From Trichobilharzia regenti (taxonomy: Eukaryota; Platyhelminthes; Trematoda; Strigeidida; Schistosomatidae), in contig OX235270.1 of the NCBI GenBank assembly GCA_944472135.2, forward strand, positions 79,803,168 through 79,867,167: 64,000 nucleotides of DNA, read 5' to 3'. Below are positions 48,601 to 54,992 of the stretch, in pieces (within the stretch, counting starts at the first letter, position 1; the number at the start of each line of letters is the position of its first letter). Made by a program: the position numbers and the translations under genes. The notes beneath the pieces are model-generated. The model did no database searches. It had not been told where the DNA came from and was given only the letters and a program-made list of their open reading frames with translations.

Positions 48601-50176
48601 CGGAACTGATGAGGATATCGAAGCCAGAATCAGAAAAGCAAGACAAGCTTTCATTACTCTCAAATCTGTGTGGAGGTCAACATCACTCAGAATCAAAAAT
48701 AAGATCCGGATTTTCAACTCCAATGTAAAATCAGTGCAACTATACGGATCAGAGACTTGGCGAGTCATAAGGAGCATCTCAAACAAACTTCAGACCTTCA
48801 TTAACAGTCACCTTCGCTCAATACTCAAGATCAGATGACCAGAAAAGATCAACAACAAAGATCTCTGGGAGCGAACCAATCAGGAACCGATTGTGAAACA
48901 AATAGGCAGGAAGAAATGGAGATAGATTGGCCATACTCTGAGGAAACCAGCAAGTGACATCACTAGACAAGCCATTGCTCGAGTGGAACCCGAAGGGGAA
49001 ACGGCGAGTTGGTCGTCCAAGGGTGACTTGGAGGAGGTCATGCGAGGAGGAGATGAAAGCATGTGGACAGACTTGGAGCGGAGTGAAAAAGTTAGCAGAA
49101 AACCGAAGGCAATGGAGGTGCGCAGCTGAAGCCCTATGTTCCTCTAGGAACCAAAGGATACAATAATAATAATAGTTCAGCTATAGCACTACATGCAGTT
49201 ACACACAACCATACAATAGGATGGGATAGGATGACAGTTTTAAGATCTAATGTCACAGGGTATATGGAGAGATTGATAACAGAAGCTTTGTTTATCGAAT
49301 CAACTGCAAATACATGTAATAGGAATGATTCAACACCTGTCCCAGATATATGGAAAATTCTACTGCCCATACGACAAATAGGAGAAGACAGAGAAGACTA
49401 TAAAAATCAAATCTCGAAGTCGTGTGACAAAAATTGATATGATTATGAACAATAAATTGTGTTCGAAACGTCATCCAGTATACAATGCTGTTTCACTGTG
49501 TGATACATTTAATAAACAAACTAATATGGAATTACTTACTACCACAGTACCCAAGTTTTATTTATATAAATTCCCCTAGGGTATTACTCCAAAATGGTCA
49601 CTATCCAAATTATTTGTTGAGAATATGAAGTAGAAACAATACAATGGTATAACTGAAAACCAAATATTTCCTGGCCTGATTGACCGTCTTTTTTATATGG
49701 AAATTGAAAATCTTGAATTTTTGAAAGTATCTATTTGTCAAATACCTGATTCAAGAGAGAAACTCTTCTATTAAAGTGCTTAAGAGGCGTATTATAACAA
49801 TAAAAGAGAAGATTTGATATCTCTGTTAATCAATACTAGCAAAACCATGAGTTAAGCATCCTGTTAACAAGTTTATTCTCTATTACTTCAAGTGTAATGT
49901 ATATTCATTTTTTTGGTGTTTTAGATTTTTATTGATAAAGAAAGTGTGACAAATGCGCTGACTGCTAGTAATGACGCTCATTTGCTTAAAATTGATGAAT
50001 TCGCCGATAGTATTGGTGATAAGGCGAGAAAATGGGTGAAAGAAACAATAAATTCAATATACTCTGACGAAAAATATAACCGTAATAGAGCTCGAGTGAT
50101 GGAGATTAACCATTATATAGACACACTGAGAAATGATGTAGAAAATCTAGACATACCTGCATTTGGTGAATCATAA
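24338..50176 (+). CDS. DRC3: Dynein regulatory complex subunit 3 (nine exons, 519 aa)
   Basis: Exons: 24338-24497, 24551-24667, 24716-24882, 33738-33884, 33981-34203, 37564-37730, 39435-39632, 41801-41929, 49925-50176. All eight introns are GT-AG, and the exons sum to 1,560 bases (519 residues plus TAA), close to the ~523 residues of vertebrate DRC3/LRRC48. The start MSRLYDTVEPTVIDK is the conserved family N-terminus. Leucine-rich repeats follow (KLQLDNNIIERIEGI, LDLSFNNIEKIEGL, LTLYNNRITSLENM, LQSLCLRGNP), then an LRR cap, and from about residue 195 a long charged coiled coil. The last exon keeps the conserved HLLKID. The family links doublet microtubules and regulates dynein in motile cilia and flagella; in a fluke this would mean larval cilia, flame cells and sperm. 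Introns 1 and 2 are 53 and 48 bp; later ones are large and full of retroelements. Confidence 0.95.
24883..26349. other. DRC3 intron 3, left part
   Basis: AT-rich intron sequence before the PLE composite. No RT fragment or RNA gene recognised. Confidence 0.5.
26452..28941 (-). CDS. PLE reverse transcriptase with GIY-YIG endonuclease (inverted copy)
   Basis: About 829 codons open without interruption from the junction to the TAA. The N-terminal ~250 residues are Lys/Gln-rich. The RT core has RFYGRPKIHKANIPLRPIVS, SFDVTALYTSI, GTPMGSPISGLIAE and the catalytic YVDD within WIRYVDDTFVI, then IPFLDVLV. The C-terminal endonuclease shows CNNCEKHYIGQSGRPLRLRI, the GIY-YIG core with its upstream CxxC, and a later FLEAW. 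PLE proteins nick the target and prime reverse transcription. The frame lacks its own ATG at the junction, so this copy is probably not expressed from here. Identical to the + strand copy in the parts compared. Confidence 0.85.
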   Translation of the reverse strand, partial: ERDTLLSVRKWEDFAKRQGSTREQLFFLHECLRHSILPNSVRYKPPVNCPMGWKLAEQCGRRMVKLMITDAHYRINKYQQIIDVQKAKLEKTLNQEHLSTLITAISLSSGKHREQRRRVLKTKLAKIRKQQPDNTPIDCVVNLSKQPLSKMEQQLLQKGLNYNTGDASKTDFFAALESLLKSSNLNEETQEEIRQTIVPMVKQKRQHTQLNSQELKALKKLKNRKDIVILPADKGRTTVVMDREEYTKKAEELLKDEDVYQQLPTNPIQTLDNRIQRTLNKLSKTGQITKQDQWRMKSNGPVLPRFYGRPKIHKANIPLRPIVSLPGTPTYNLSKELYRKLKHLTESCDHSINSAIQFLEKIRDIQIDEQEIMVSFDVTALYTSIGQKLAKETMEQLLSNDEQLPQQSKMQHTSWMECINLCLTTYFQFNGQIYEQVKGTPMGSPISGLIAEAVMQRLENIILPKIKPKIWIRYVDDTFVIIKRNELDKTHNLINNVFNDIKFTREEESENKIPFLDVLVRRTTTGELETQVYRKSTHTDQILNYNSNNPIAHKRNCIQTLFKRARTHCSTPTLRKIEEKYLMDVFQKNGYPRNFIKRHIPPSQPTKTKATKENTKKIALPYIKDISEITKRLFKPLGIDVVHKPTKSLHSILCQPKDSTAKEDKTNIIYKINCNNCEKHYIGQSGRPLRLRIHEHKLAVKRHDIHSLISLHTDNHGHQFDWDNVQILDKGNNKNAREFLEAWHSSESSINRHIEIDKIYQPIRKKLHTRLAKVQVTETISSNTSNLEGVKTYINNQSRPRSPGGMINKLVEKPKSSLQFEVCAEDVTQ
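28938..30567 (+). pseudogene. 5'-truncated PLE copy (RT core to C-terminus)
   Basis: Begins inside the RT domain (TKQDQWRMKSNGPVLPRF) directly at the inverted junction and runs to the same C-terminus as the full copy. The N-terminal third is missing. Its 3' end and UTR lie immediately upstream of the full copy, in the position of a PLE pseudo-LTR. Confidence 0.85.
30554..33160 (+). CDS. PLE reverse transcriptase with GIY-YIG endonuclease, full-length, intact
   Basis: Open from the ATG at 30554 to 33160 (868 residues). The first ~35 codons are read from the 3' end and UTR of the upstream partial copy in a different frame from that copy's own ORF; element-proper sequence starts near 30659. Domains in order: Lys/Gln-rich N-terminus (to ~270), RT with PKIHK, SFDVTALYT, MGSPISG and YVDD (about 300-560), linker, then GIY-YIG with CNNCEKHYIGQSGRPLRLRI. 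All RT and endonuclease landmark residues are present, so it could encode an active enzyme. It lies in the same orientation as DRC3 within intron 3. Confidence 0.85.
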   Translation: MSPSKVMKASQTNYPAQRTKPHQNYPPELQIFSIISKSYERDTLLSVRKWEDFAKRQGSTREQLFFLHECLRHSILPNSVRYKPPVNCPMGWKLAEQCGRRMVKLMITDAHYRINKYQQIIDVQKAKLEKTLNQEHLSTLITAISLSSGKHREQRRRVLKTKLAKIRKQQPDNTPIDCVVNLSKQPLSKMEQQLLQKGLNYNTGDASKTDFFAALESLLKSSNLNEETQEEIRQTIVPMVKQKRQHTQLNSQELKALKKLKNRKDIVILPADKGRTTVVMDREEYTKKAEELLKDEDVYQQLPTNPIQTLDNRIQRTLNKLSKTGQITKQDQWRMKSNGPVLPRFYGRPKIHKANIPLRPIVSLPGTPTYNLSKELYRKLKHLTESCDHSINSAIQFLEKIRDIQIDEQEIMVSFDVTALYTSIGQKLAKETMEQLLSNDEQLPQQSKMQHTSWMECINLCLTTYFQFNGQIYEQVKGTPMGSPISGLIAEAVMQRLENIILPKIKPKIWIRYVDDTFVIIKRNELDKTHNLINNVFNDIKFTREEESENKIPFLDVLVRRTTTGELETQVYRKSTHTDQILNYNSNNPIAHKRNCIQTLFKRARTHCSTPTLRKIEEKYLMDVFQKNGYPRNFIKRHIPPSQPTKTKATKENTKKIALPYIKDISEITKRLFKPLGIDVVHKPTKSLHSILCQPKDSTAKEDKTNIIYKINCNNCEKHYIGQSGRPLRLRIHEHKLAVKRHDIHSLISLHTDNHGHQFDWDNVQILDKGNNKNAREFLEAWHSSESSINRHIEIDKIYQPIRKKLHTRLAKVQVTETISSNTSNLEGVKTYINNQSRPRSPGGMINKLVEKPKSSLQFEVCAEDVTQ
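33385..33600. repeat. Two PLE terminal motifs in inverted orientation
   Basis: 33385-33514 and 33526-33586 contain the same terminal motif in opposite orientations, centred near 33520; one arm reads gatgacgtttcgaggacaaa and the other ttgtcctcgaaatgtcatc. They lie just right of composite A but outside its direct repeat, so they are an older PLE trace. Confidence 0.85.
34239..34420 (+). mobile_element. tRNA-headed SINE-like element in DRC3 intron 5
   Basis: The head has a box A-like TAATTCAGTGGTAGAAAG and a box B-like GGTCTGATTCCCAGCC, typical spacing for a tRNA-derived pol III promoter. The body is GC-rich (CCCGGTGGGAGAGGG, then CCCCGTCCCCGTAAAAAT). The box B is imperfect and no tRNA acceptor stem forms, so it is not a tRNA gene. 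It differs from the SINE at 52877-53078. Confidence 0.55.
34944..36896 (+). mobile_element. RTE-like retrotransposon, 5' end present, internally deleted, 13 bp TSD
   Basis: The insert lies between taaatatatttag at 34931-34943 and 36897-36909. It starts with a GC-rich 5' leader (CCGGTCCCGAGCCTGG) and then jumps into the RT region (EVLNAIKLLKAGKAAGPDGI, WRKGYLVELPKKGDL, YLNFINFEKGFDSVDREVIW). The post-RT part follows (KRRVGRPRVIWRRSCEEG) and an (ATA)n tail. The endonuclease domain is missing, and the catalytic FADD region is shifted out of frame near 35940-36080. Dead copy in DRC3 intron 5. Confidence 0.9.
37731..39434. other. DRC3 intron 6 with a possible RTE remnant
   Basis: Mostly AT-rich. 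At about 38975-39170 a short stretch reads like the C-terminus of an RTE ORF (RQAFDWNLNG) in broken frames. The rest is unassigned. Confidence 0.35.
39657..39694. repeat. (AT)n microsatellite
   Basis: Uninterrupted AT dinucleotides at the start of DRC3 intron 7. Shorter runs occur at 34458-34480 and a longer one at 50526-50582. Confidence 0.9.
40190..41290 (+). pseudogene. Decayed RTE-like element, second family, in DRC3 intron 7
   Basis: A CADNI-coding remnant of the YADDI box lies near 40340. 40550-40848 matches the post-RT region of the element at 22372 (ADKMSAWKQKPCLVFAHLRQ, VYGVAILSVRLYDIESLSLK), and 41030-41290 matches its end and 3' UTR. Frames are broken repeatedly. No clear target-site duplication. 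Confidence 0.75.
41930..43219. other. DRC3 intron 8, left part
   Basis: AT-rich. A short stretch near 42800-42890 (ccttcgaggaaccaaaag) resembles the 3' end of an RTE copy. Otherwise nothing recognised. Confidence 0.4.
43220..44200 (-). pseudogene. Decayed RTE-like endonuclease/RT fragment
   Basis: Read leftwards: near 44020-43975 an endonuclease block GDIKILMGGLNANTG, typical of the exo-endo-phos domain; near 43660-43610 an RT entry AGLDGIPPEEL; near 43400-43320 an RT block with MLRIIIEQSIE. Many frameshifts. It sits left of PLE composite B in DRC3 intron 8. Confidence 0.7.
44433..45679 (-). pseudogene. PLE RT/GIY-YIG ORF, inverted copy of composite B
   Basis: 45679-45221 encodes the RT palm (GVAIGSPISPVVADIFMD, WWRHVDDTFTVLR, with HVDD in place of YVDD) and stops after RAQN. 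45191-44433 continues in another frame with an Asn/Asp-rich linker and the GIY-YIG domain (LIPCNDCEVKYIGQTSRTG). Only the 3' part of the RT is present. Confidence 0.8.
45673..49437 (+). pseudogene. PLE RT/GIY-YIG ORF, direct copy, split by RTE insertion
   Basis: 45673-46521 carries the RT from VKIHKSGYPIRPIVDFRNSP through SFDIVSLYTRIP, AIGSPISPVV and RHVDDTFTVLR to RAQN. A frameshift at the same place as in the inverted copy leads into 46551-47065: the poly-Asn linker and the first half of GIY-YIG (CNDCEVKYIGQTSRTG). The RTE at 47066-49172 interrupts it, and the endonuclease tail resumes at 49185-49437 (WDRMTVLRSNVTGYMERLIT). Non-functional as it stands. Confidence 0.85.
47066..49172 (+). mobile_element. 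5'-truncated RTE-like retrotransposon inside PLE composite B, 12 bp TSD
   Basis: Flanked by tagttcagctat at 47054-47065 and 49173-49184. It starts between endonuclease and RT domains and holds RT blocks LNAIKMLKAGKAPGPDGI, YLNFIHFEKAFDSVDQEVIW and FADDICLISHKLED (catalytic FADD near 48355), then the C-terminus (KGKRRVGRPRVTWRRSCEEE) and an (AAT)n tail. A TAA at 48446-48448 and frameshifts near 47840, 48160 and 48840 break the ORF. By eye it is the youngest-looking RTE of its family here and serves as the reference for 20950-21510. Confidence 0.93.
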
Positions 50177-50202
50177 ATGTATTATATTTTATAATGCTGC
50201 TT

Positions 50203-50208
50203 ATTAAA
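50203..50208 (+). terminator. Possible poly(A) signal of DRC3 (ATTAAA)
   Basis: ATTAAA, the commonest variant of AATAAA, about 27 bases after the DRC3 stop codon. Confidence 0.4.
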
Positions 50209-50522
50209 TATACATACACACAAATGAACAGACTTTTGAATATTATACCCCGAATACGTCAAGTTCATCGTAAGTTTGAAGTAATACTAACTGATTACGT
50301 TGCTACCAAGGGAACATTGTGGTGGTGTGCTGCAGACAACGTGTTCCAAAGGAATATTATTTCAAATATTCCCACATTTCAATTCGGCATTAGCAACAGA
50401 ATACAATATATCTATTTGAACAGTTCAATACTGCGTTAGTAACATTATACGATGTATCTGAACATTCATGTCGTTTAATATAAGCCAAAATCACATGCCC
50501 AGTGATTAGTTAGAGAATATAA

Positions 50523-50586
<64 letters not shown>

Positions 50587-51706
50587 CGGTTTGATCACTT
50601 CAAATCATTATACATTGGCTTTCGTGTCTTGCTTTTTCTTGTTACAACATTACTGCAACAGACTGTAGTTATTAAATTCCCTTCACAAGTAATTCAGTCT
50701 TTTATTGTTAAATATATTATTATTAAATACAGCCGTTATTATTAATGAAATCCAGGACAGAAGTCTTGTTCGGTTTAAAGCATATTTGGTACCTACTTTT
50801 TGATTTTAATTTCCTTGTGTCCGTGTTGAAACTCGCAATAAGTATTTCTAAATTCACTCTGCAACGAATCCCTACTACGCCTTGACAAAGGGTGAACCGT
50901 AGTAGGAATTATCTTGATTATAACCTCAGTGCTCAGTCCCAGTTGGCTTTTAGGCTTTATGACTAATATGAACAAATGCATGCCTGCAAAAGCTTCCTGA
51001 CATAATGACAGTTAGTGCAACATTAACAACTAATACTCATTTTATGCAACGTCGCCAAGCATCTAGTACTGGAACTGTTTTCCAATGTTCGAATAAAAAT
51101 TGCAGGTTCTGTGTGCAATAATGACTCCGAATAAGGACTCATTCACTATTTAAAAACTGCTACGTGAGTCAAATCGAGTTCTTTCGTTTTCTCGGTTTTT
51201 GGGCGAATCATTTAGATGAAGTCCATTTATTACGCATTAGTGAAACAATTCAAGATATGCCTGGAAAGTATTCTCTAGCATGTTAAATACAATACTGATT
51301 CTATGACTTCATATTCAAAGTTTTGAGGAAACCAATTGGATTGTTTACTGGTGTTGCTTACGGTCGGATCATACATACTAACACTTCAGACAACTATAGA
51401 AGTTATACGCATTGAATTATTGCATGTTTCTACCTGAAACACAAAAATTAGGCAACGATGCAACGACTACAGTCTGCACGAATATAACAGAGTATTTTCA
51501 CCACGATAAAGAGACAAAGTGAAGAAATAATCACTATTAGTTGTCCAACTTCGCATAATATAGATCAGCAGAACTATCTGTGTCTTTGCATTGAAATCAT
51601 TTGTTCTTAAAAACCCATGTGTCCTTGAAAGTAGCTTTACAGGAACATCTGTTAAATACCTAAATCTTAGACAAATTATTGACGAACAGACGGAAGACAA
51701 ATACAA
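50209..51706. other. Downstream flank of DRC3
   Basis: Contains a 57 bp (AT)n microsatellite at 50526-50582 and otherwise AT-rich sequence without recognised genes. Small frames at 50793-50981 and 51467-51712 lack signatures. Confidence 0.5.
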
Positions 51707-52180
51707 TTCCACTATGGATAAAGTTTATTTTGATTAGGTCATACAGTGATATTTACTTATAACTTTCCAACCACAATTTATTGCCCAAAATCATGTGAAT
51801 ATACTCACACAACTTCCATGCTTCGTTAAACAAAATATTGTAATTTACAAAATACCTTGCAATGACTGTGGGTCAAGTCAACTGCATATAGGTCAAACTG
51901 GTAGATGGGAAATAATCAGATTATCAGAACATAAGAATTTAACTAAGGTAAGAATGACTGACCCGGGGAAGATAAGTAATTTGGAAAAGACTCAGCGTTC
52001 GCACTGCATGCATTAGCATACAACCAAACAATGGGGTGGGACAGAGTCAAAATTGTAAAAAGTAATATAGGTAGGTGGGGAAATTGATTACTGCATGCAA
52101 TAGAAGTGACCCAACGCAAATACCAGAGATATGGAAGATATTACCACTAGTCGAATTACGAGACAATAAATAATGTTGAA
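51707..52180 (+). pseudogene. PLE GIY-YIG fragment next to a terminal motif
   Basis: 51707-51790 is a degenerate terminal motif on the - strand. 51815-52010 encodes a GIY-YIG half-domain (IVIYKIPCNDCGSSQLHIGQ, TGRWEIIRLSEHKN) close to that of composite B. The piece to 52180 gives the end of the domain in another frame. Confidence 0.75.
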
Positions 52181-52445
52181 ATTTATTTCAGTTCACATTA
52201 GAACACTGTTTCACGCATGTCTTATATTGATTTTATTCATATATCTAATCAATTTTTACTCATGTATATAAACGAAGCAAGAAAATTATGCGAGTACTTT
52301 GATATGATTATGAGCGATAAATTGGGCTCGAAACGTCGTCAGTAAATATTACTATACAACACTGTGTAACTTAATCAAAATAAATTTTATCTATAATAGA
52401 ATTATACTCTGTTACAGTGTCCATGTTTTATACTAATGAACACAA

Positions 52446-53139
52446 TCGACAAGGTTGTGAAATTACATCGACTGAGAAGGTTAGGACATGTGTTACGTAT
52501 GCCTAGTCATCGCCTTCCTCGACGAGTAATGTTAGCTGATATAGGGTCAGGCTGGAAAAGAGCTAGCGGCGGTTAAACCAAAACATGGCACCAGTCAATG
52601 AAATCTACAACACCTAGTCTCAGCCACGTAAGAAGGTGTAGACTTCCTGACTGGTTGGGGTCCTCGGGACGGTAAAAACCAATGGTTGGAAACAATTGAT
52701 GACATGGCTCAAAATCGTTCTCAATGGCGCAGATGCATCCACTCCTTGTGACTTATAATTTCCAATGAAACTATTTTGTTCTTCGTTACTACTATTTCCT
52801 TTGTCTCACACCTCTGTTTACTGTCTCTATTATGCATTTCTTCTACTTTCTTCTGTTGCTTTGTGTGCTACATGGAAATTTTTTATATTTTATATATATA
52901 TTTTTTTTGATTTACAGCTTGATTCCACACTGTATTTTTGGTACAAGTATGGAATTTTCAGCATGGATATCGGTAGCCCAAATTTTGCAGGCCGACCATA
53001 GATATCAGGTGTGCGTCGGCGGGGGTTCGAACCTCGGACCATGTGCATGGTCGGCGAAAGTCCTAACCACTGTGCCACCGGTGGAGACTTGAACTGCTGC
53101 ACATATGTGTAAAGTTCTGTGTCGAAAACAGACAGACTC
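52446..53139 (+). mobile_element. 5'-truncated RTE-like element, second family, with nested SINE, 10 bp TSD
   Basis: Flanked by atgaacacaa at 52436-52445 and 53140-53149. It encodes LRRLGHVLRMPSHRLPR and ends MAQNRSQWRRCIHSL, as in 22372-23295, with the same 3' end aacagacagac. A SINE interrupts the 3' UTR at 52877-53078. A mirrored copy lies at 57515-58208. Confidence 0.88.
52877..53078 (-). mobile_element. tRNA-headed SINE, best-kept copy
   Basis: On the - strand: box A-like GGCACAGTGGTTAGGAC, box B GGTTCGAACCCCC, a body with GGTCGGCCTGCAAAATTTGG, then an A-rich tail (AAATCAAAAAAAATATATAT). This is a tRNA-derived pol III SINE. The mirrored copy is at 57576-57777. Confidence 0.8.
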
Positions 53140-53275
53140 ATGAACACAAATATATTATTTAATGCAAACTAATGCTTGACTCCCGTAGTTGAAAGGCACC
53201 CATACCAACAGCAGAACTTGTTAGGTAGATTTAAGTCATTTCAACAATGAACATTGGTTTCAACTTAAACAACAT

Positions 53276-53984
53276 TCATAACGCTGAGATGACATATTGT
53301 GGTTTAATGGCTTTGTTTCCAGAGAAAAAGGCCGAAGTTTCAGCCAGCCTGAGCAAAAATACGATGTGAAGCTTCAAAGAACGCAGCCACATATCAAAAG
53401 GCAAGAACAGTAATTCCATTACGGATAAAATTTATTTTGATAAAGTCTCACAGTATTATACCGTAATATTTACTGATGACGTTTTGAGCACAATTTATAC
53501 CTCATAATTTCAAGAACACCAAGTCTGAGGACATTTAAGTCTTCCAGCTAAAAACCAGTACTTATGAACAACGAATAATACAGTGCTACAAGGGATAAAT
53601 ATTCAACTCGAACCAAATGCCGCTGTTTCCCCATCTTTTTGTTAAAAATTAAGAGTAAATCAATCATGAGGAGCTGTGATCCATCTTTAGAGTTTGTCAC
53701 ACAAACGGTTGACAATCCATAAATACGGCACAAATCATTACAACGACAAACAGGTGTGCTTTTCCTCAATTTAAAACTTCTGCAAGTTTACTGAATTAGG
53801 TAACACACTTTCCTGTGATATCCACAGTGTTTCGGTCGCTCAAGCCTTTAAAATTATACGTTCACATAGTAGGTATTATCCGTATCGAAACCAAGAAGGA
53901 CTTGTTACCAGAAGAAAGTCAGGTCAATAAAGTGTACAGGCGATACAGACAATAAACGGAAACCAGACACTTAAACAGCTGAAC
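53276..53984. other. Spacer with a PLE terminal motif
   Basis: A - strand terminal motif lies at 53408-53505 (actgatgacgttttgagcac). The rest is unassigned. Confidence 0.5.
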
Positions 53985-54310
53985 ATAGGATTGTTAGGTC
54001 CTGTAGGACTGGTATCCATTGGCTGTTAATTTGAGACATGCGGAGTGGTGTAGACTGTCTGGCCCAAATCGTCGACACGCCAATGGTGTGAAACTGTTGA
54101 TGATATAGCCCAAATTCGTTCTTAGTAGTGCAGACACATTCTGCCAAATCTAGTAAATCCCATCTATTCTACATGATATTCTTATTCCCATGCTTTCCCA
54201 TCTATTGTAGTCCCTTCGCACTTTTCTCAACAATTCTGGGTACATTTAAGAAGTGCGACGACCTGATCTGCTGTGCATTTGTACGACGTTCTTCAATGTA
54301 AATCCAGTAT
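53985..54310 (+). pseudogene. Decayed RTE-like 3' end, second family
   Basis: Matches the end of the element at 22372 (agccc aaattcgttcttag, then tgctgtgcatttgt) with many changes. It begins with ctgtaggactggtatccatt, also present in the decayed copy at about 40468. Confidence 0.6.
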
Positions 54311-54539
54311 GGTGCAGATGCTATGCTTGAATTCCTGCAAGAAGCCAATCAGATCATAACTCAAACATTTTCCTCTAAAAATAAGACGGTTACTTAAGAT
54401 TCAACACCACATGATCTGTTACTCAATATCAACAGATATCAAGATAATAAGTAAACTTCATGCATTAATTCCCTTTGATGAATTTGAATAAAGCAAGAAC
54501 AACAGTGGTTTGTGCAGAATAATGTGGTAACATTATTTA

Positions 54540-54559
54540 TTTCGTTGGCTTCTCATCAG
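54540..54559 (-). ncRNA. Hammerhead-ribozyme-like core in PLE C 3' region
   Basis: On the - strand CTGATGAG-N7-CGAAA, the two conserved strands of a hammerhead core. Stem II would have at most one or two base pairs here, so activity is doubtful. The same 20 bases recur at 59781-59800. Confidence 0.4.
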
Positions 54560-54636
54560 CTGCTTACAGCTTGCAAATTTTACATGTCAGTTGACAGAAA
54601 GTTCCACAATTAGTAAACAGTGCTCAGAAAATTGCG

Positions 54637-54644
54637 CTTATATA
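54637..54644 (-). promoter_or_regulatory. TATA-like box in PLE C 3' region
   Basis: TATATAAG on the - strand, in a context shared with the + strand copy at 59657-59664. A promoter role is inferred from the pseudo-LTR position. Confidence 0.35.
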
Positions 54645-54992
54645 GTTTTTACACAGGCAGTTCAAGTTTAAACAGAATAAATGTATGCATACAATGGTAA
54701 AGGAGTTACGTAACAAATTTGTCAAGCGAAAATACAATTAGTGAGTTCAGATGAATTGGATGTTGGTAAGAGGATAGTAACAAAAGTGATGAGTTGTCAT
54801 AAATGATTGTTAAATAAGAGTTACGTAATGGCATGAATAGTTTGATGAATGAGTTGTGCTCAAAGGGTGTACATGGAAACAAAATAATATACAGAATTAC
54901 ACAAGGGTTTTAAGTTAGAAAAATAAGCATACAAACAGAAGTAAGGTCAAATCAAACAAACAAAGAAAAGTTAGGTCAAATCAAAGGAGTAG

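Larger units (their letters stand above)
44334..49536. mobile_element. Penelope-like element composite B (head-to-head pair)
   Basis: A - strand copy (44334 to ~45675) and a + strand copy (45673 to ~49536) meet at their truncated 5' ends. Arms mirror each other (x to 91742-x) until an RTE insertion in the right arm, then again with the insertion length added. Outer ends are inverted copies of the PLE terminal motif. No target-site duplication was recognised. Located in DRC3 intron 8. Confidence 0.85.
52304..53275 (+). repeat. 972 bp inverted-repeat arm, left
   Basis: Mirrors 57379-58350 exactly position by position (x to 110654-x) with no indel; I found one mismatch (52316 against 58338). 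It holds a PLE terminal motif (52304-52432), an RTE second-family 3' end (52446-53139) with a SINE inside it, and 125 bp of unassigned sequence. Confidence 0.95.

Noticed and set aside
53020..53080. Possible tRNA gene on the - strand
   Set aside because: Box A- and box B-like parts are present, but no acceptor stem or anticodon arm forms, and the sequence continues into a SINE body and tail. Same for 34239-34310.
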